A DNA stretch of 64,000 nt from Ancistrus triradiatus (Eukaryota; Chordata; Actinopteri; Siluriformes; Loricariidae): positions 348,432 to 412,431 of the forward strand of contig JAJAGP010000098.1 in assembly GCA_025084515.1 (NCBI GenBank), read 5' to 3'. Below the pieces are notes generated by a model. It ran no database searches and was not told the origin of the DNA. It saw only the letters and a program-made list of their open reading frames with translations. Each line of letters starts with the position of its first letter. The first letter of the stretch is position 1. The translations under genes and the position numbers were made by a program. Of the stretch, positions 49,701 to 63,500 are shown piece after piece.

Positions 49701-52700
49701 CAGACCAAAAGAATAAAGTGATTCATTCTAACTTAAATTAACTTTTCCTTTTTTATTGGGTTCCATTTATAGTTTTTTTTACCTTTTTTCATACTTTTCA
49801 TGACAGCAATTAGCTAAAATCAAACTTAAGCTTATTAAATACCTTCTTAAGTCGTTTTATATAGATTTTTTTTTCAGTAAGTGCGTTATTTTAATTATAC
49901 AGTGCTTGAAAAGTATTGGGACACGCACCCGCACATGGCCAAAAGTAGTAGGACACGCCCCCACACGAGGCCAGATGTATTTGGACATGCCCCCACACGA
50001 GGCTAAACATATTAGGACAAAAACCCGCACGTGGCCAAAAGTATTCGTACCCGACCACATGTGGCTAAATGTATTAGGACAAAAACCTGCACGTGGCTAA
50101 AAGTATTCGGACAAACCCCCACATGAGGCTAAATGTATTAGGACACACATCCGCACGTGGCCGAAAGTATTGGGACACAAACCCACATGTGGCCAAAAGT
50201 ATTGGGAATGCTGTCCACTTGAATAATCAGAATACTTACTGATTCAGTATGTCTGTTTTTTTGTGTATATTTCTGCCTGGTTTGCTGGGGAACGTGGGTC
50301 ATGACCTTACCGCTGGCTCTCGTTTGGATTCAGAACGAATATCACAGAACAAACATGAGGTAGCCAGCTCAGATTTACTCCCACAGGCCACGGGGAGTAA
50401 CTAAAAATACTCTGTTTAGAGCATGTGAGGTAACGACTCTCCAGACTTTGAGGTTCAGGACTCTATCGTGCACTTAGAGCAGGTTTTTGTCGTTTAGTCA
50501 GCGCACCAGGTAGGGGTTAAAACACAAAAACGGGTCCGGCGTCGGACGAGGGGAGTTCAAAAACCGAAAGTAGGACACGGTAAGGAAGTACACAGCTTAA
50601 TGAACGTTTCAGACCATACAGCGAAGCACAGAGGGTTTAACCAGACAGAGTAATTAAGGGTAACAAGCCACAGGTGAGACTAATTCATCGTCATAGCAAC
50701 AGCATAATTAGAATAGAATATAATTAGAATGGGTCGCTGTGTGTACTAATGCGTCAGTCTAGGGTTCACAAACTTTAGATTTCCATATGAGCAGTTGGAG
50801 GTATATCAGTATGAAAGTGAACACCTGTGTGGTTATGTCCGGTCATTAGGATTTTGCCACATTCCATGCAGTCTTATGCAAAAGTTTGAGTCCCCCTAGT
50901 CAGAGATGTTCACGAGTCGCTTCATGCCAGCCAGAGTCGAGTCTTTAGTTTGCGAGTCCAAATTGAGCCTTAAGTGAAGTCAGGTTTATTTCTGTGGCGC
51001 TTTTTAGAATGGAGCTTTGTCTCAAAGAAACTGTACAGTTTGAGGTTATCAATCCTAAATTGAGCCTAAGGCGACAGTGGCAAGGAAGAACTTTGAGAGG
51101 ACCAAGACTCATAAAGGAACCCGACCTCCTTGGGCAGCTTAGATGATAATTTAGAGGAAATGAAATATTATGAAGAGTGTAATAAAATAGAGAATATGAA
51201 AGCTATAGCGTATTAGCCAGTAATGAAGAGAAATGTTGATTAGAATAATACGCAGAGTCACTTTAGGCTCACAGAGTCACCTGATCCAACCTTAATAATC
51301 CCATAACTGCAGAAAATCAGATTTTGCCAGTCATCCGATCAATGAGTTTAGCACTTGAGTAATCAGATAATGGGAAACCTCCGGGTTTAGATGACTCGGA
51401 TTAATAATAATCGGATTTCCACTTTGCAACCAGCCGATAATCTCACAGGAATATGTGACATAAACTTTAAACTTTAACATTAAATAATTAAATGACTCAT
51501 TTTCTCGTGCATATACTGCGTTCAGGCTCCACAAAGTGTTCCATAGGCGTTTCGCTGCCTTTATTTCCAGGGTTGCCAGATCCAGTGAAAACAAAAACGT
51601 TAAAGTCGATAGAAAAAGAGGCCAAATGAAGCCAAGTCTTTAGAAATATGCGGATCTGGCAACCTCACCGACTGAAAACACTGATTATAATCGGTTAACT
51701 GGTATGCATGCTATGAGTAATCTGATTACTGGGGTAAAATCCATATTTCTTAATCTGATTAAGGGGGGCTGCAGGGCCAGGACGTGGTGTAAAGGATACA
51801 GTCATTATACACAAGCTCCAACTAATTTACTGTCGTCCCAATAAAATCACTTAAAAAGAATCACCTTTGGAGACAGAACATGTCCTGTAACTGTGGCTGC
51901 CCAAACCTACAATGAGGAACCCAAAGAACGCAATGGGACCTAAACCACCGCCGGACGGCTTTATAGAATTCTGACAAACTGAAGCGCGAGTTCTTGTGTG
52001 ACTTCTCCTCACAGTCCAGAGCAGGGTGTTGTAGCCGAGCCGAGCTCAGGAGTGGGAGTTGCTCGCTCTTCATTTCCACCTGATCTGAATGGTGAGAGCG
52101 GCGGCAAATTGGCCCGTGATGAGATCTGACATTTGGTGAAGTGCTTGGATGCACTCAGCATTGGAACATATGGCACTCTGTCTGTCTGCTTTCCGAAAGA
52201 AAGACCACTGGAGTGCTGAAATTACACACACACATACACACACACACATAACAAACAGAAATAACACAAACAAAGAAATACACGGACAAACCTGAAAGCA
52301 AGCAATCAATAAAAGCACCACCTTCAGCCTTCAAGCCAGACGTTTCTAAAGACCGACGCTCAAGGAACACAACAGCCTGTTGTTGCTGATTGTCAGGAAA
52401 AGGTCAAACGATGTGATTTCAAACTCCTGGCTGAAGCCAGACACACTGAGCGGCACACCCAAAGCTCTTTGTGAATGTGTGTGTTTTCATTTGTGTGGTT
52501 TTTTTAATGACACAATATTATTATACGGTGTTTGAAACGTAATCCCTCATGCTTCGTCTTATAGTTTCTTCTTCTTCTGCCACACAGGTCTGTGATTAAT
52601 ACAGCCCGAACTGTTTAACGTACAGACACGGTTCAAAAACCGTTTCATAGATAATCATACCCGCACATGGCCGAAAGTATTGGGACACAAATCCACACAT

Positions 52701-55700
52701 GGCCAAAAGTATGTGTTGTTTACACTTCAGAAATTAAAAAAAGGAATGTCTTTTATCGTACGTAAAATCGTTAATCGATTGTGAGCTCGGTATTTGGAAT
52801 CGAATTGTGAGCAGAGTGTATCGTGACACCCATAATGGCTTGTGAGTCCAAGTCCTGTCTCATTTCCCTGGCTGGCGATTCGATTCTTAAGTATGTGGGG
52901 TGCTGTTCTGAGTCAAGTGTTGAGTCACTGCTGTTCAAGTCCGAGTCGAGTCTTGGATCTCTGGCTTGATATTCCCAAAGACACAAACCTGCATGTGGCA
53001 AAAATATTGGGACAAACCTGCAGGTGGCCAAAAGTATTGGGACACAAACCTGCACACGGCCAAAAGTATTGGGACACAAACCTGCACCTGGCCAAAAGTA
53101 TTGGGACACAAACCTGCATGTCACAAAAGTATTGGGACACAAACCCACACGGACAAAAGTACTGGGACACAAACCTGCATGTGGCAAAAGTAATGGGACA
53201 CAAACCCACACACGGCCAAAACTACTGGGACACAAATCCACACGTGGCCAGAAGTATGGGAACAACCATCATGTGCAAAATAACTGAACACAAACCCACA
53301 TGTGCAAAGTATGGGACACAAACTTGCACACGGCCCAAACGTATTGGGACACAAACCTGCACCTGGCCAAAAGTATTGGTACAAACAAAACCTGCGATGT
53401 CACAAAAGTATTGGGCACAAACCACCCTGACAAAGTACTGGGACACAAACCTGCATGTGGCAAAAGTAATGGGACACAAACCCACACACGGCCAAAACTA
53501 CTGGGACACAAATCCACACGTGGCCAAAAGTAATGGGACACAAACCCGCATGTGGCAAAAGTAACGGGACACAAACCCACATGTGGCAAAAGTAATGGGA
53601 CACAAACTTGCACACGGCCAAAAGTATTGGAACACAAACCAACACGTCGCAAAACTATTGGGACACAAACCTGCATATGGCAAAAGTATTGGGACACAAC
53701 ATACACGTGGCAAAAGTTGAGCACCGTGGCTCGATGGGTTGCACTGTTGCCTCACAGCAAGAAGGTCCTGGGTTTGATCCCTGGTGGAGTGGCCTGGGTC
53801 CTCCTGGGTCTATATTTCCTCCCTGTGTCTGTGTGGGTCTACTCCAGATGCTCCGGTTTCCTCCCACAGTCCAAAGACCTGCTTTAAGTTAATTGATTAC
53901 TCTAAATTGGCCCTGATAAACAAAAACAAATAAACAAAAACAAGCAACCTCAGGGCTGGAACCCAGCTCACTATGATTTTTGGCGAGCGTCTCTGACCAG
54001 GTGCCACGATGCCAACAAACTGGAGATGAAAAAGGAATAACTGCTGTCTAACGTTGGCTTTGTTTTCTCAGGCGCAGGTTGAGGCTAAAAAGGAACATGA
54101 AGGCGCCGTCCATTTGTTAGAGGTGAGTATTTGCTCTTGACGCGGAGCTTCGGAGCATGTGCGCCTTTCAGCTTGGCTTTCTAGTCGAACAGAGCGTGCA
54201 TCGTCCTCATTCCACGTAGAGAGTGACTCAGATGGGAAGCCATCAGGGCTGCAGTATGAGTGGTATCTAAGCTTCTGTGGCTCTCGGAGGAGTTTGGCAC
54301 TTGTGAAATAATGCAAATGATTTGACGTGTCTCGATGACTGATGACTTTCGAGCTGGCAGCGTTCGTACCCGTGCTCCGTTACCATGGCGGAGGTGCTCG
54401 TGCTTCCTCATCGGGTTTAAGCAGCGACTGTGCATGGCTCGTGTTGAACTTTCTGAACTGACTGATTGCGGTGTGGTTTGGTTTTCTTACATCTCTCTGT
54501 CACTGTGTTATTGGTCTTTTTTGCATATGCAGAATCACTTGGACAGCATGCAGGTATTGGCCAGTTATTTTTCCTTAACGTCTCCTCGTTTACCCTTTGA
54601 TCCCCCCCTCGGGATGTGTCACCCGTCACCCTGTGCTCATGATCATAGCCCTAGCGTAGCCCGGTGTGATGTCGTGATATGATTTCTGATCCCCCAGCCA
54701 CAGATGAAGAGCCGCCTGCGAGCTGCGTTCATCTGTGGCGCTTCATCTCTGTGTTGGTGTTTTTGTTTGGTCACGTTTTTGTAAGAAGAATCTCTCACAC
54801 CTCCATCTGAGCTCTTTCCATGACCACAATCTGACAATCTCTCACACATCTCATCAATTAAAAGTGTTAGAAGTAGGCATGTTTTGTAAAAATATTAAGC
54901 AGTAATGCACGAGAGGGAGTGCTATAACGTGACATCAGTTCTCCAGCGGCAATATCTCACGTTATAGTGCAAAGCTTGAGTGCATTATTGCAATTATACC
55001 GCAATTATACCGTGGCAAAAGTATTGGGGCACAAACCCGCACATGGCCAAAAGTATTGGGACACAAACCCGCATGTGGCAAAAGTATTGGGGCACAAACC
55101 CACACATGGCCAAAAGTATTGGGGCACAAACCCGCACATGGCCAAAAGTATTGGGGCACAAACCCGCATGTGGCAAAAGTATTGGGGCACAAACCCACAC
55201 ATGGCCAAAAGTATTGGGACACAACCCGCACATGCCAAAAGTATTGGACACAACCCCACACATGGCCAAAATTATTGGGACCCACCCGCACATGGCCCAA
55301 AAGTATTGGGACACAACCCACGCATGTGGCAAGTATTGGGGCACAAACCCATCCCACACATGGCCAAAAGTTATTGTGGACATCAAACCCACACATGGCC
55401 AAAAATACTGGGACACAAACCCGCATGTGGCAAAGTCTTGGGCACAAATCACACACGGCCAAACATATGGGACACAAAACCCCATTGTCCAACAGTATTG
55501 GCACACAACCCACATTTGGGCAAAAGTAACGGGAACACCCACCCACATCGCGGCAAAGCTGTGTGCATTATTGCAATTATAAACCGCAATTATTACCGTG
55601 GCAAAAGTCTTGGGGCACAAACCAGCACATGGCCAAAAGTATTGTGGACACCAACCCCACATGGCCAAAAGTAATGCGAACACAAACCCCGCATGTGTGC

Positions 55701-55981
55701 AAAAGATTGGCACACAAACCCACATGTGGCAAAAGTAATGGGACACAAACCCGCACACAGCCAAAAGTACTGGGACACAAACCCACACACGGCCAAACAT
55801 ATTGGGACACAAACCCACTATAACTCAAAGTTTGTGTGCATTATTGCAATTATACCACAGTTCTGTTATCACCTTTATTGTTTGATCTTAAGATGAAGAG
55901 ACAGAGAAATGATTTGTCTATCAATATTCTGGGAGGTCACCAGAATATCTCCAATCTATCGTTGGTCAGGACCCCCACAGG

Positions 55982-56045
<64 letters not shown>

Positions 56046-59000
56046 CTGAGCATTTCCAGCCTCTATACTCCCCCTGCATAGCTTGACTGCTTCATAATAA
56101 TTCATGTTGATTGTAATATCATAATGTCATGAGGTGGAAATGTCTGCATCTGATCTGCACATCATCTTCGTCCCAATACGCACCTCACCCTTCTTTGGAG
56201 ATCAGTGTTTGACGACTGCATTAAGAGCCTCTCACAAACGTCAGTGCTACCACATGTTGGTCCCATCCAAACGCCTAACAAACTTTATGTACCAATCGTG
56301 TGTGTACGCTGCTGAACACGTATGTAGCCAAAAGTGTGTGGACACCTAAAATACCCCCTGAAACATGGGTCTTGGGATAGAGTTTGCCGCTAGAGTGGCC
56401 TTTATGGGTTTGGGAACATGACTGTGAGCCTGGGCGCAGATGTTGGCTGATGAACTGGACACAGCTGAGATTTCGTCACATCCTATAGGTGTGTGATGGA
56501 GTTGACGTCAGGGCTGCGTGCCAGCAAACCATTACTATGTGGCAGTGCTTCCCAAACTTTCAGCAGCGCCCCCCTTTTGTAGATCAGAGTACTTTCTTGT
56601 ACTTGCACGTCTTTTGCTTCCAAACCCCATGGAATTTATTTTTGACATTGTAATTTAGACACAACTGTAAGTTCTTGTTGAACAAAACCAAATAAACCGT
56701 CAAATCGCCTTTACAATGAATTATCATTATGTAGCGCTGTGCCACCCCTAGGTATGGGTTTCCTTTGGGAGGGCAGAAAGCTGAACTGACTTATTGGAGG
56801 AGGAAACCCACTGCCACTGTTTGTCTACACGTGATTATTCTTTTAAATAAGAAAGGGTGTCTAGATACTTTTGGCCATATTGTGTTGTGTGGTGAGGACA
56901 TGGCGTTTGAGACGCAGCGTGCTTTCTCTTTAAAATAAATGTGCTCTGCTTGACGTGCTAATGCTAATGTTAGTCCCACAGCGTCGCTGTACATGTGATG
57001 ATTATGGACTACGTGCCACTTCGGGGCTTCTGCTCTGATTAGTTGCACCGGGGAGCAGGATCAAAGTCACTTACATTAGCTTATCAGAACTAAACAGACC
57101 CGGCTTTCATTAGGGCCCGTTTATTAGCTAGCTGCCTGCAGTTTCTGTAAAACTAGCTTCAGCTGACTCTGATTCAACTGGCTGCTCGGTAATATCACAT
57201 TAAAAACAAAATCGTATAAATGCCTCAATAGACCTGAGTGTTTGAGTTGAAGGCAACTGGACTTCTTTTTGGTTCTTGAAGACGTTTCACCTCTCATCTG
57301 AAAGGCTTCTTGAGTTCTAGAAGCTGTGGGGAAGTTCCAGGTATTTAACCCTAATGGGGTTGTCACCTTGGAGGTGGTCCTGAGAATCGTTGACCCACCC
57401 TATTGATAACGAGTCGTTAGGATCTCAGGGGCCAAAATGTGACCCATTTGCGAGTCGTTCCAAGCCCTGGGTGATGGACTGGTGCCCAGTCGAGGATACA
57501 CTCATGCCTGTGTCCTGTGCTCCAGACCCTCCCTGTGACCCTGATCAGGAACACCAAGGCTTAAATGTGGAAAAATGTGCTGGATGGCACTTAGGAGGCT
57601 AAGCGGCAATTCTCTGCCCCACCACTGCGATGACCCGGGTTCCAGCCCCAATGGCGTCTTTTGGCAGGGATGGGCATGGCACAGGCACGTAATCTTCCTT
57701 CCAAACCCTGAGTGAAGGACCGGTGCCCTGTAGAGGGATACATTCTCCTGTGCCCCATTCATTCCAGGCTGGGCTCCACTACAGTTTAAGGATATAGAGT
57801 TTGTTAGTAGACCTACTGAGCGAGTTCTGTAAATAATAGGTTTGTAGGATAAACTGCAGCATTGTTTATGATTCAGTCTCTCTCTCTCTCTTTCTCTCTT
57901 TCTCCCTGTATCCGTTTGTCTTCTCTCAGGCTAAAGTGCGGGAGCTGGAGGAACGATGTCGGACTCAGAGCGAACAGTTCAACATGCTGTCGAAGGAACT
58001 GGAGCGCTTCAGGGTGCAGGCTGGGAAATTGGATCTGCTCGGCTCCGGTCATCTAACAGGAGAGCCACCTGACTCGCCCACTAAAACCCCGCTAACAATC
58101 CTCAACGGCCTGGGCAAGGGTGGGTAGCACACGCCACTTCAAACGTTACTGTGCCTTATGATCACCTGCTTGAGATCACATAATTATTTCATTTTTTTTA
58201 CTTCAATTTTAGCCCTAAATTGCCCCTGTGCCTACTTTTGTTTTGAATGCGTTGCAGGTCTGAAATGCAGGAATGGATGTTTATTTTTAAAAAATGAAAA
58301 GTTGACCAAAAAATCATGAAATACCTCGGGTTCGTACTGTCTGCAAGGAATAAAAGTCAAAATAAATGTAAGGGACACTGTGTTGTTGTTGTGTTTTCCA
58401 TATCGTCCCTACTTCTTTCTGATTTGGGGATGTTTACATTTGTGGACCTGCGTGGCCTCAGGTGTGTAGCGACGCTGAGCAGTGCACCGTCTACAACTCA
58501 AGAAATCAAGCCATCAATCAAACTGAACCCCATCTGGCCTGTCGGAGTCTTGTAGTTATTGCCTCCCAGTGCATGCTGGGAACACACATGGCACTCCTGC
58601 TGACCTTTAGCTGGTGACGTGCCAGGCGTGTGGGTGATTGGGTCTGGAGATGGATGGACGGTTCCGCGGGCATAATGAGAGTAACAGAAGGCAGCTGTTC
58701 TTGCGGTGCTTAGCTGACGTCCACTCGCCTTGTGTTACCCATAATTCCATGAAGCTCTGTTTGGATTCGATGTCTTTCAGGTAGCGACAGTTCCTTGAGC
58801 AAATCGGTCATCTCGGAGTTCATTCGGCCTCTGCAGATGAGTGCGACGGAGAAGGCCGAGCTCCTGGGCGTCAAACCCAGCTTCCTGTCCCGGAGCACGC
58901 CGTCCAGCCCCCGCCGAACCTACCTGTCCGAAGTCCGGCCCATCTTCACTGCTGCTGTGAGTCTGTCAGCTATTCAGTCGATCCAGTCATCGTTATAGAT

Positions 59001-60502
59001 ACCAAACAGGCCACTTTATAGAGCAAGCATGGCTTTGGCTGTGGCATCGTTTCTGGAACCAGATGGGTTGGGTTGAATATTTCAGAAACTCCAGGCTTGC
59101 TTGACCTGTCAGAAAGCTACAAAACCTCAAATGAGCAGACTTATAGTAGCATTTAGTCCTTCGGTAGACGTGGCAGTCATACAGCGTACAATCCGTGCAA
59201 TTGTGCGTTAAGGGCCTTGCTTAAGAACCAAACAGCAGCAGCTCAGCAGTGCTGGGGCTTGAACCCAGGACCATCTGGTCTGTTTTAGCAGTAGAATAGA
59301 GGGAGCACGTTATCACGAGTAACATCACGGCTGTGATTTGGACACAGGCGAGTGCCATAGATAATCGCAGCCATTTTGTTATTTGTTTTTCGTGATAACA
59401 CACAACCTCGAGTGTTCTGTTACTTTCATACAACAGTTTTTTAACAACAAAATAAAGGTAAATAAAGCAAATAAGCCCTTAATTTCATGCTAAACAGTTC
59501 CTTCTGCCAAAAAGTAGGTCCACAACAAATGAGTTGTTGCTATGCAACTGTACCAATTCCTTACCCTGCCTTAACTCAGTACGCTACAAAAGGCTTATTT
59601 AACACCACCAACTAACATTTGTTTGAAATGCAAAGTTCAAATAAGTGAAGGTTAAAAGAGAAAAGGACTGAAACTAAAAGTAAAATCCATTAAGATTGAA
59701 ATGATGGATTTATTTATGAGGGTTATTTGTATATGTTATACATCGCCTGGCCAAAAAAAGGTCACCACCTGGATTTAACTAAGCAGATAGATAAATAGTT
59801 AATAAAGAGCCTCCCATCGGATAATTCCTGCATTGGTGATTATGTTTCACCTGGCAACAAGTTCTTTAAGCCTAACTGATGCAGTGAGGAGCTTCTCGTT
59901 TGTTAAACAACCACGTCAAAGACATCCTGTGGCCGTGGAAAAGATGTTTGGGGTCAGATTGTGAGAGAGTGGTTCAGGGAGCATGAGCCATCATTATCAC
60001 ACATGGATTGTCCACCACAGAGTCCAGACCTGAACCCCATTGGGAATCTTTGGGATGTGCTGGAGGAGACTTTGTGCAGTGGTTCAAATCTCCCATCATC
60101 CATACAAGATCTTGGGGGAAAAATGAATGCAGGACAGAAATAAATGTCATGACATTGCAGAAGCTCGTGGAAACGATGCCGAAATCAAAGCTAAGAGCAG
60201 GTCCAACGGAAGTGCAAAGGATAGAAGAGACTGTGTGATAGGTAATATCTAAAGAGGTGAGCGGTAGGAAGAGGGACACCGGACTGACCGAGGAACCCGG
60301 ACACTCAAAGACCTGATTTATGTCCGAAGTTGACGCCAGTGGTGGTGTGACGGTGTGACAGTGTGAATGTTGTTACACACACTTGATGTAATGTATTGTT
60401 ACATAACAGTGTTATTGTGGCTGGACTGCATTCAGCTTAAGTGAAATGATCACAAAACAAATGGTATTAACAGCTTAATACAAACCTTACTCATGAGCAG
60501 GG

Positions 60503-60538
<36 letters not shown>

Positions 60539-63500
60539 TAGGAGAGTTCAGGGTGTGAATTGTCCAATCTGTGTCTTCGGAATGTGTCCTGCTGGTGTTT
60601 TTGGCGTCCTCTCACACCGCTCTGTCGGGCCTCGTCCTCCACACTGGCACTGCACACTTCATACTGCATATTAATTACTGCACAATAAAGCCACGGATCT
60701 CTCTAGAACCCGTTACCCAGGAAGCTCAGGGTGTTACACATACAATGTTAGGTGTAGAAAACAGGGCGGGGACAAAGCGAATGTTTGTTTAGCATCAAGA
60801 CTGGGATTTAATAGTTTTCTCATAATGAAAGTTTTGTTGTATTTCGCTGTTGGGTTTAAGAAAAGCCTTTGTCTGCTAACAAAATTAAAGATAAAAAGCT
60901 TATTTTGGCCGGTACTGCCCCTTTGCCTCTAAACCCCCCTTAGTCAAAGCTTAACCCCCCATTTAACGCCCATTCTGATCGCAAATACACCGGGCACTGT
61001 GTGTATGACGATTTAATAAAGTAACAATAAAGGTTTACGTACTTATTCAGACAGTTTATTATTCGAGGTCATTTTACCTAGCAAGTGATTATAGAAAGTA
61101 ATAACAAAGCCTGTGGGTTTTCTGGGTTCTTCATTTGAGCCTGGTTTCTCTTCATGTTCCTTCCTCATGGTAAATTTCTTTTCCACTGCCACCTTTGGCT
61201 GCTACTTAGATGACATGCATCTGGATCTTCATAAAGCTGCTTTGAAATGCTGATGATAGATCACAATAATAAAGTGTATCAGAGTTTGTAGACTGAGAGT
61301 GTTTGGACTGAACAGTAATGTCCCCGTCTTTCAGATGGAGCGAGAGCTGAACCTCTCTCCTCGGGCCAAGCCCAGGTTTGCGGGCAAAGTCAGACTCTGC
61401 GTGGCACGTTATAAGTGAGTACCATTGTTCATACTAGGCTGCTTTCATACTGCAGGTAAAAGTGCTCCAGTTCATGTTCTTTTGCTCATATGTGACACGG
61501 ATTTGTTTCTTTCATATCAGCATCAGATTAAGAAACTAATAAAGAGAGCTGGATTTTACTCCAGGAATCAGATTTCTCAGAGCATATGGGATGATTTTAG
61601 TCGCTTTTCAGTCGGCGCACTCATGCAAACGTAACACGAGAGTGTAACGCGGTTGCCAGGTGGACTTATTCTAAGAGACTTCGCTTCTTGTGGGGATTTT
61701 TTTTAAATCTCATAGGATCTGGCAACCCCGGAACGCAGCAAAATGGCTTTTGAACACTTTTGTGGAAACTCTGAATCGCAGTTCATGCTGAATTTGATTA
61801 TTTAATTCTAAAAGTTTAGAGAATGCACGTCATTATAACAGCGTGAGCTGTTCGGTATAGCGTCGGACGCACAAAACTATTTTAAATTGTACTTGAGCAG
61901 AAAATCAGATCTGGGCCATTTTTACTCAGTGTGAACATAGCCCTAAAAGTTCATCACTCAGTGCAGAAGAGCTTGAAGATGGTGAGCATGACTGTATTAC
62001 TTCCGATGAATGTGACGCAGTGTAACTTTACCCCCAGTTATAACCCATATGACGGCCCCAATGAGCACCCTGAAGCTGAGCTCCCTCTGGTGGCTGGAAA
62101 GTACCTTTACGTTTATGGGACCATGGATGAAGACGGCTTCTATGAAGGTGGGTTTTATGTCTGCTCTACTTTTGACCTGTTTACCTTAAAACCCCGTTTA
62201 CCTTAATACCCCTTTTGTACCACCAGGCAGGAGTTTTCGGTCAGGTTTCCATGGGACTGAGGACTTAAACAGGATTTTCAGCCTGTAGAGGGAGCTCTAA
62301 ACAGGATTAAGTCATTGAAAATATGCAGAGAGATGCTGAGAGATCGGGGAATTGGAATCCACACTTATGGCTGGAAATACAGTTCTGAACAAAAGTCTTA
62401 GGCCTCCATTAGATGTTGTTTTAGCAGTGGTATCATGACCACATACAACATTTTATTGATGATTGAACCCCAAAATACCAAACTTGAGTTCGCGACTCCA
62501 TAATCCTCTTTTCCACTTTTCATTTTCATTCCATTCTTTGTGAGCTTTAGCATACCTTAGCCATGTCACCCTGTTCACCTTCATAAAAAGAGCTTTCTTC
62601 AGACTGTAGAAGGATCGACTTGGTAGTATGATTTGACCTCGGCTGGATGGTCGATAAACAGAGCTTACCTCTACATATGGTCATTGTAGCATTGCTAAAA
62701 CAATGGTATATCTAATCTAATGGTGGCTTAAGACTTTTGCACAGTACTGTAGACACTTTAAGTCATCATGTTTCCTGCACACACATAACCCAAGCACCCA
62801 AGTATCAATTTCAGAGCGATTTGGTCACACTGACATGCCAAATTTGTAAAGGAAGCCAATAATTTTGGAGCTGGCTGCTCGGGTCGGCTCCCCAGCACCC
62901 AGGTGTAATAAAGTGATATGAACTGTTGGTGAAAGTCATAAATATGATTTTCATTTCCCCCCTTTTAAAAACCCTCTTAAATCTCTTACGCGCTCGTCCC
63001 TCTCGCCCTCAGAGCTGCAGCATTGTTTGCGTTGGTAATAGGATAAAGATCAGATGCATTAGATGGTTAAATTCATTCTACGTTTCACATTTAATGCCAT
63101 ATTTTATTGACCTTGGTTAATGACTGTCCATTAGTCACTGGTGAGCAGCGGCTGAGGTCTGAGACTGACGGCGCTGCTTTTACTGCTTCTCTCGTATCAG
63201 GAGAGCTGTTGGACGGGCAGCAGGGTCTCGTTCCCTCCAACTTCGTGGAATTTGTCCACGACGACGGCTTCCCTTCTTCCTCGAAAGAACCGTCCTACCT
63301 CAACTTCACCCTGAACCACAGCAGCAGCCCGGCCTCGGTGCCCAGCAGCGCCGTGAGCACGCTCAGTACGCTGCTCTCGGAAAAACTGGAGGCCCTGAGC
63401 TCCTGCACCGGCACGGGCACCAGCAGCAGCAGCGGTGTCAGCAGCATGGGAATGGGCATCGACCTGGGCGTCATGGGAAGCGACCCCCTGCTGTCCTGCG

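Noticed and set aside
52771..53887. Open frames of 75-240 codons in the second satellite array
   Set aside because: Same satellite artefact as at 55010.
54967..55818. Open frames of 157-274 codons on both strands (GTNPHMAKSIG or GLCPNTFGHVWVC repeats)
   Set aside because: They are translations of the 31-32 bp satellite, open in several registers on both strands with no start, splice or family support.
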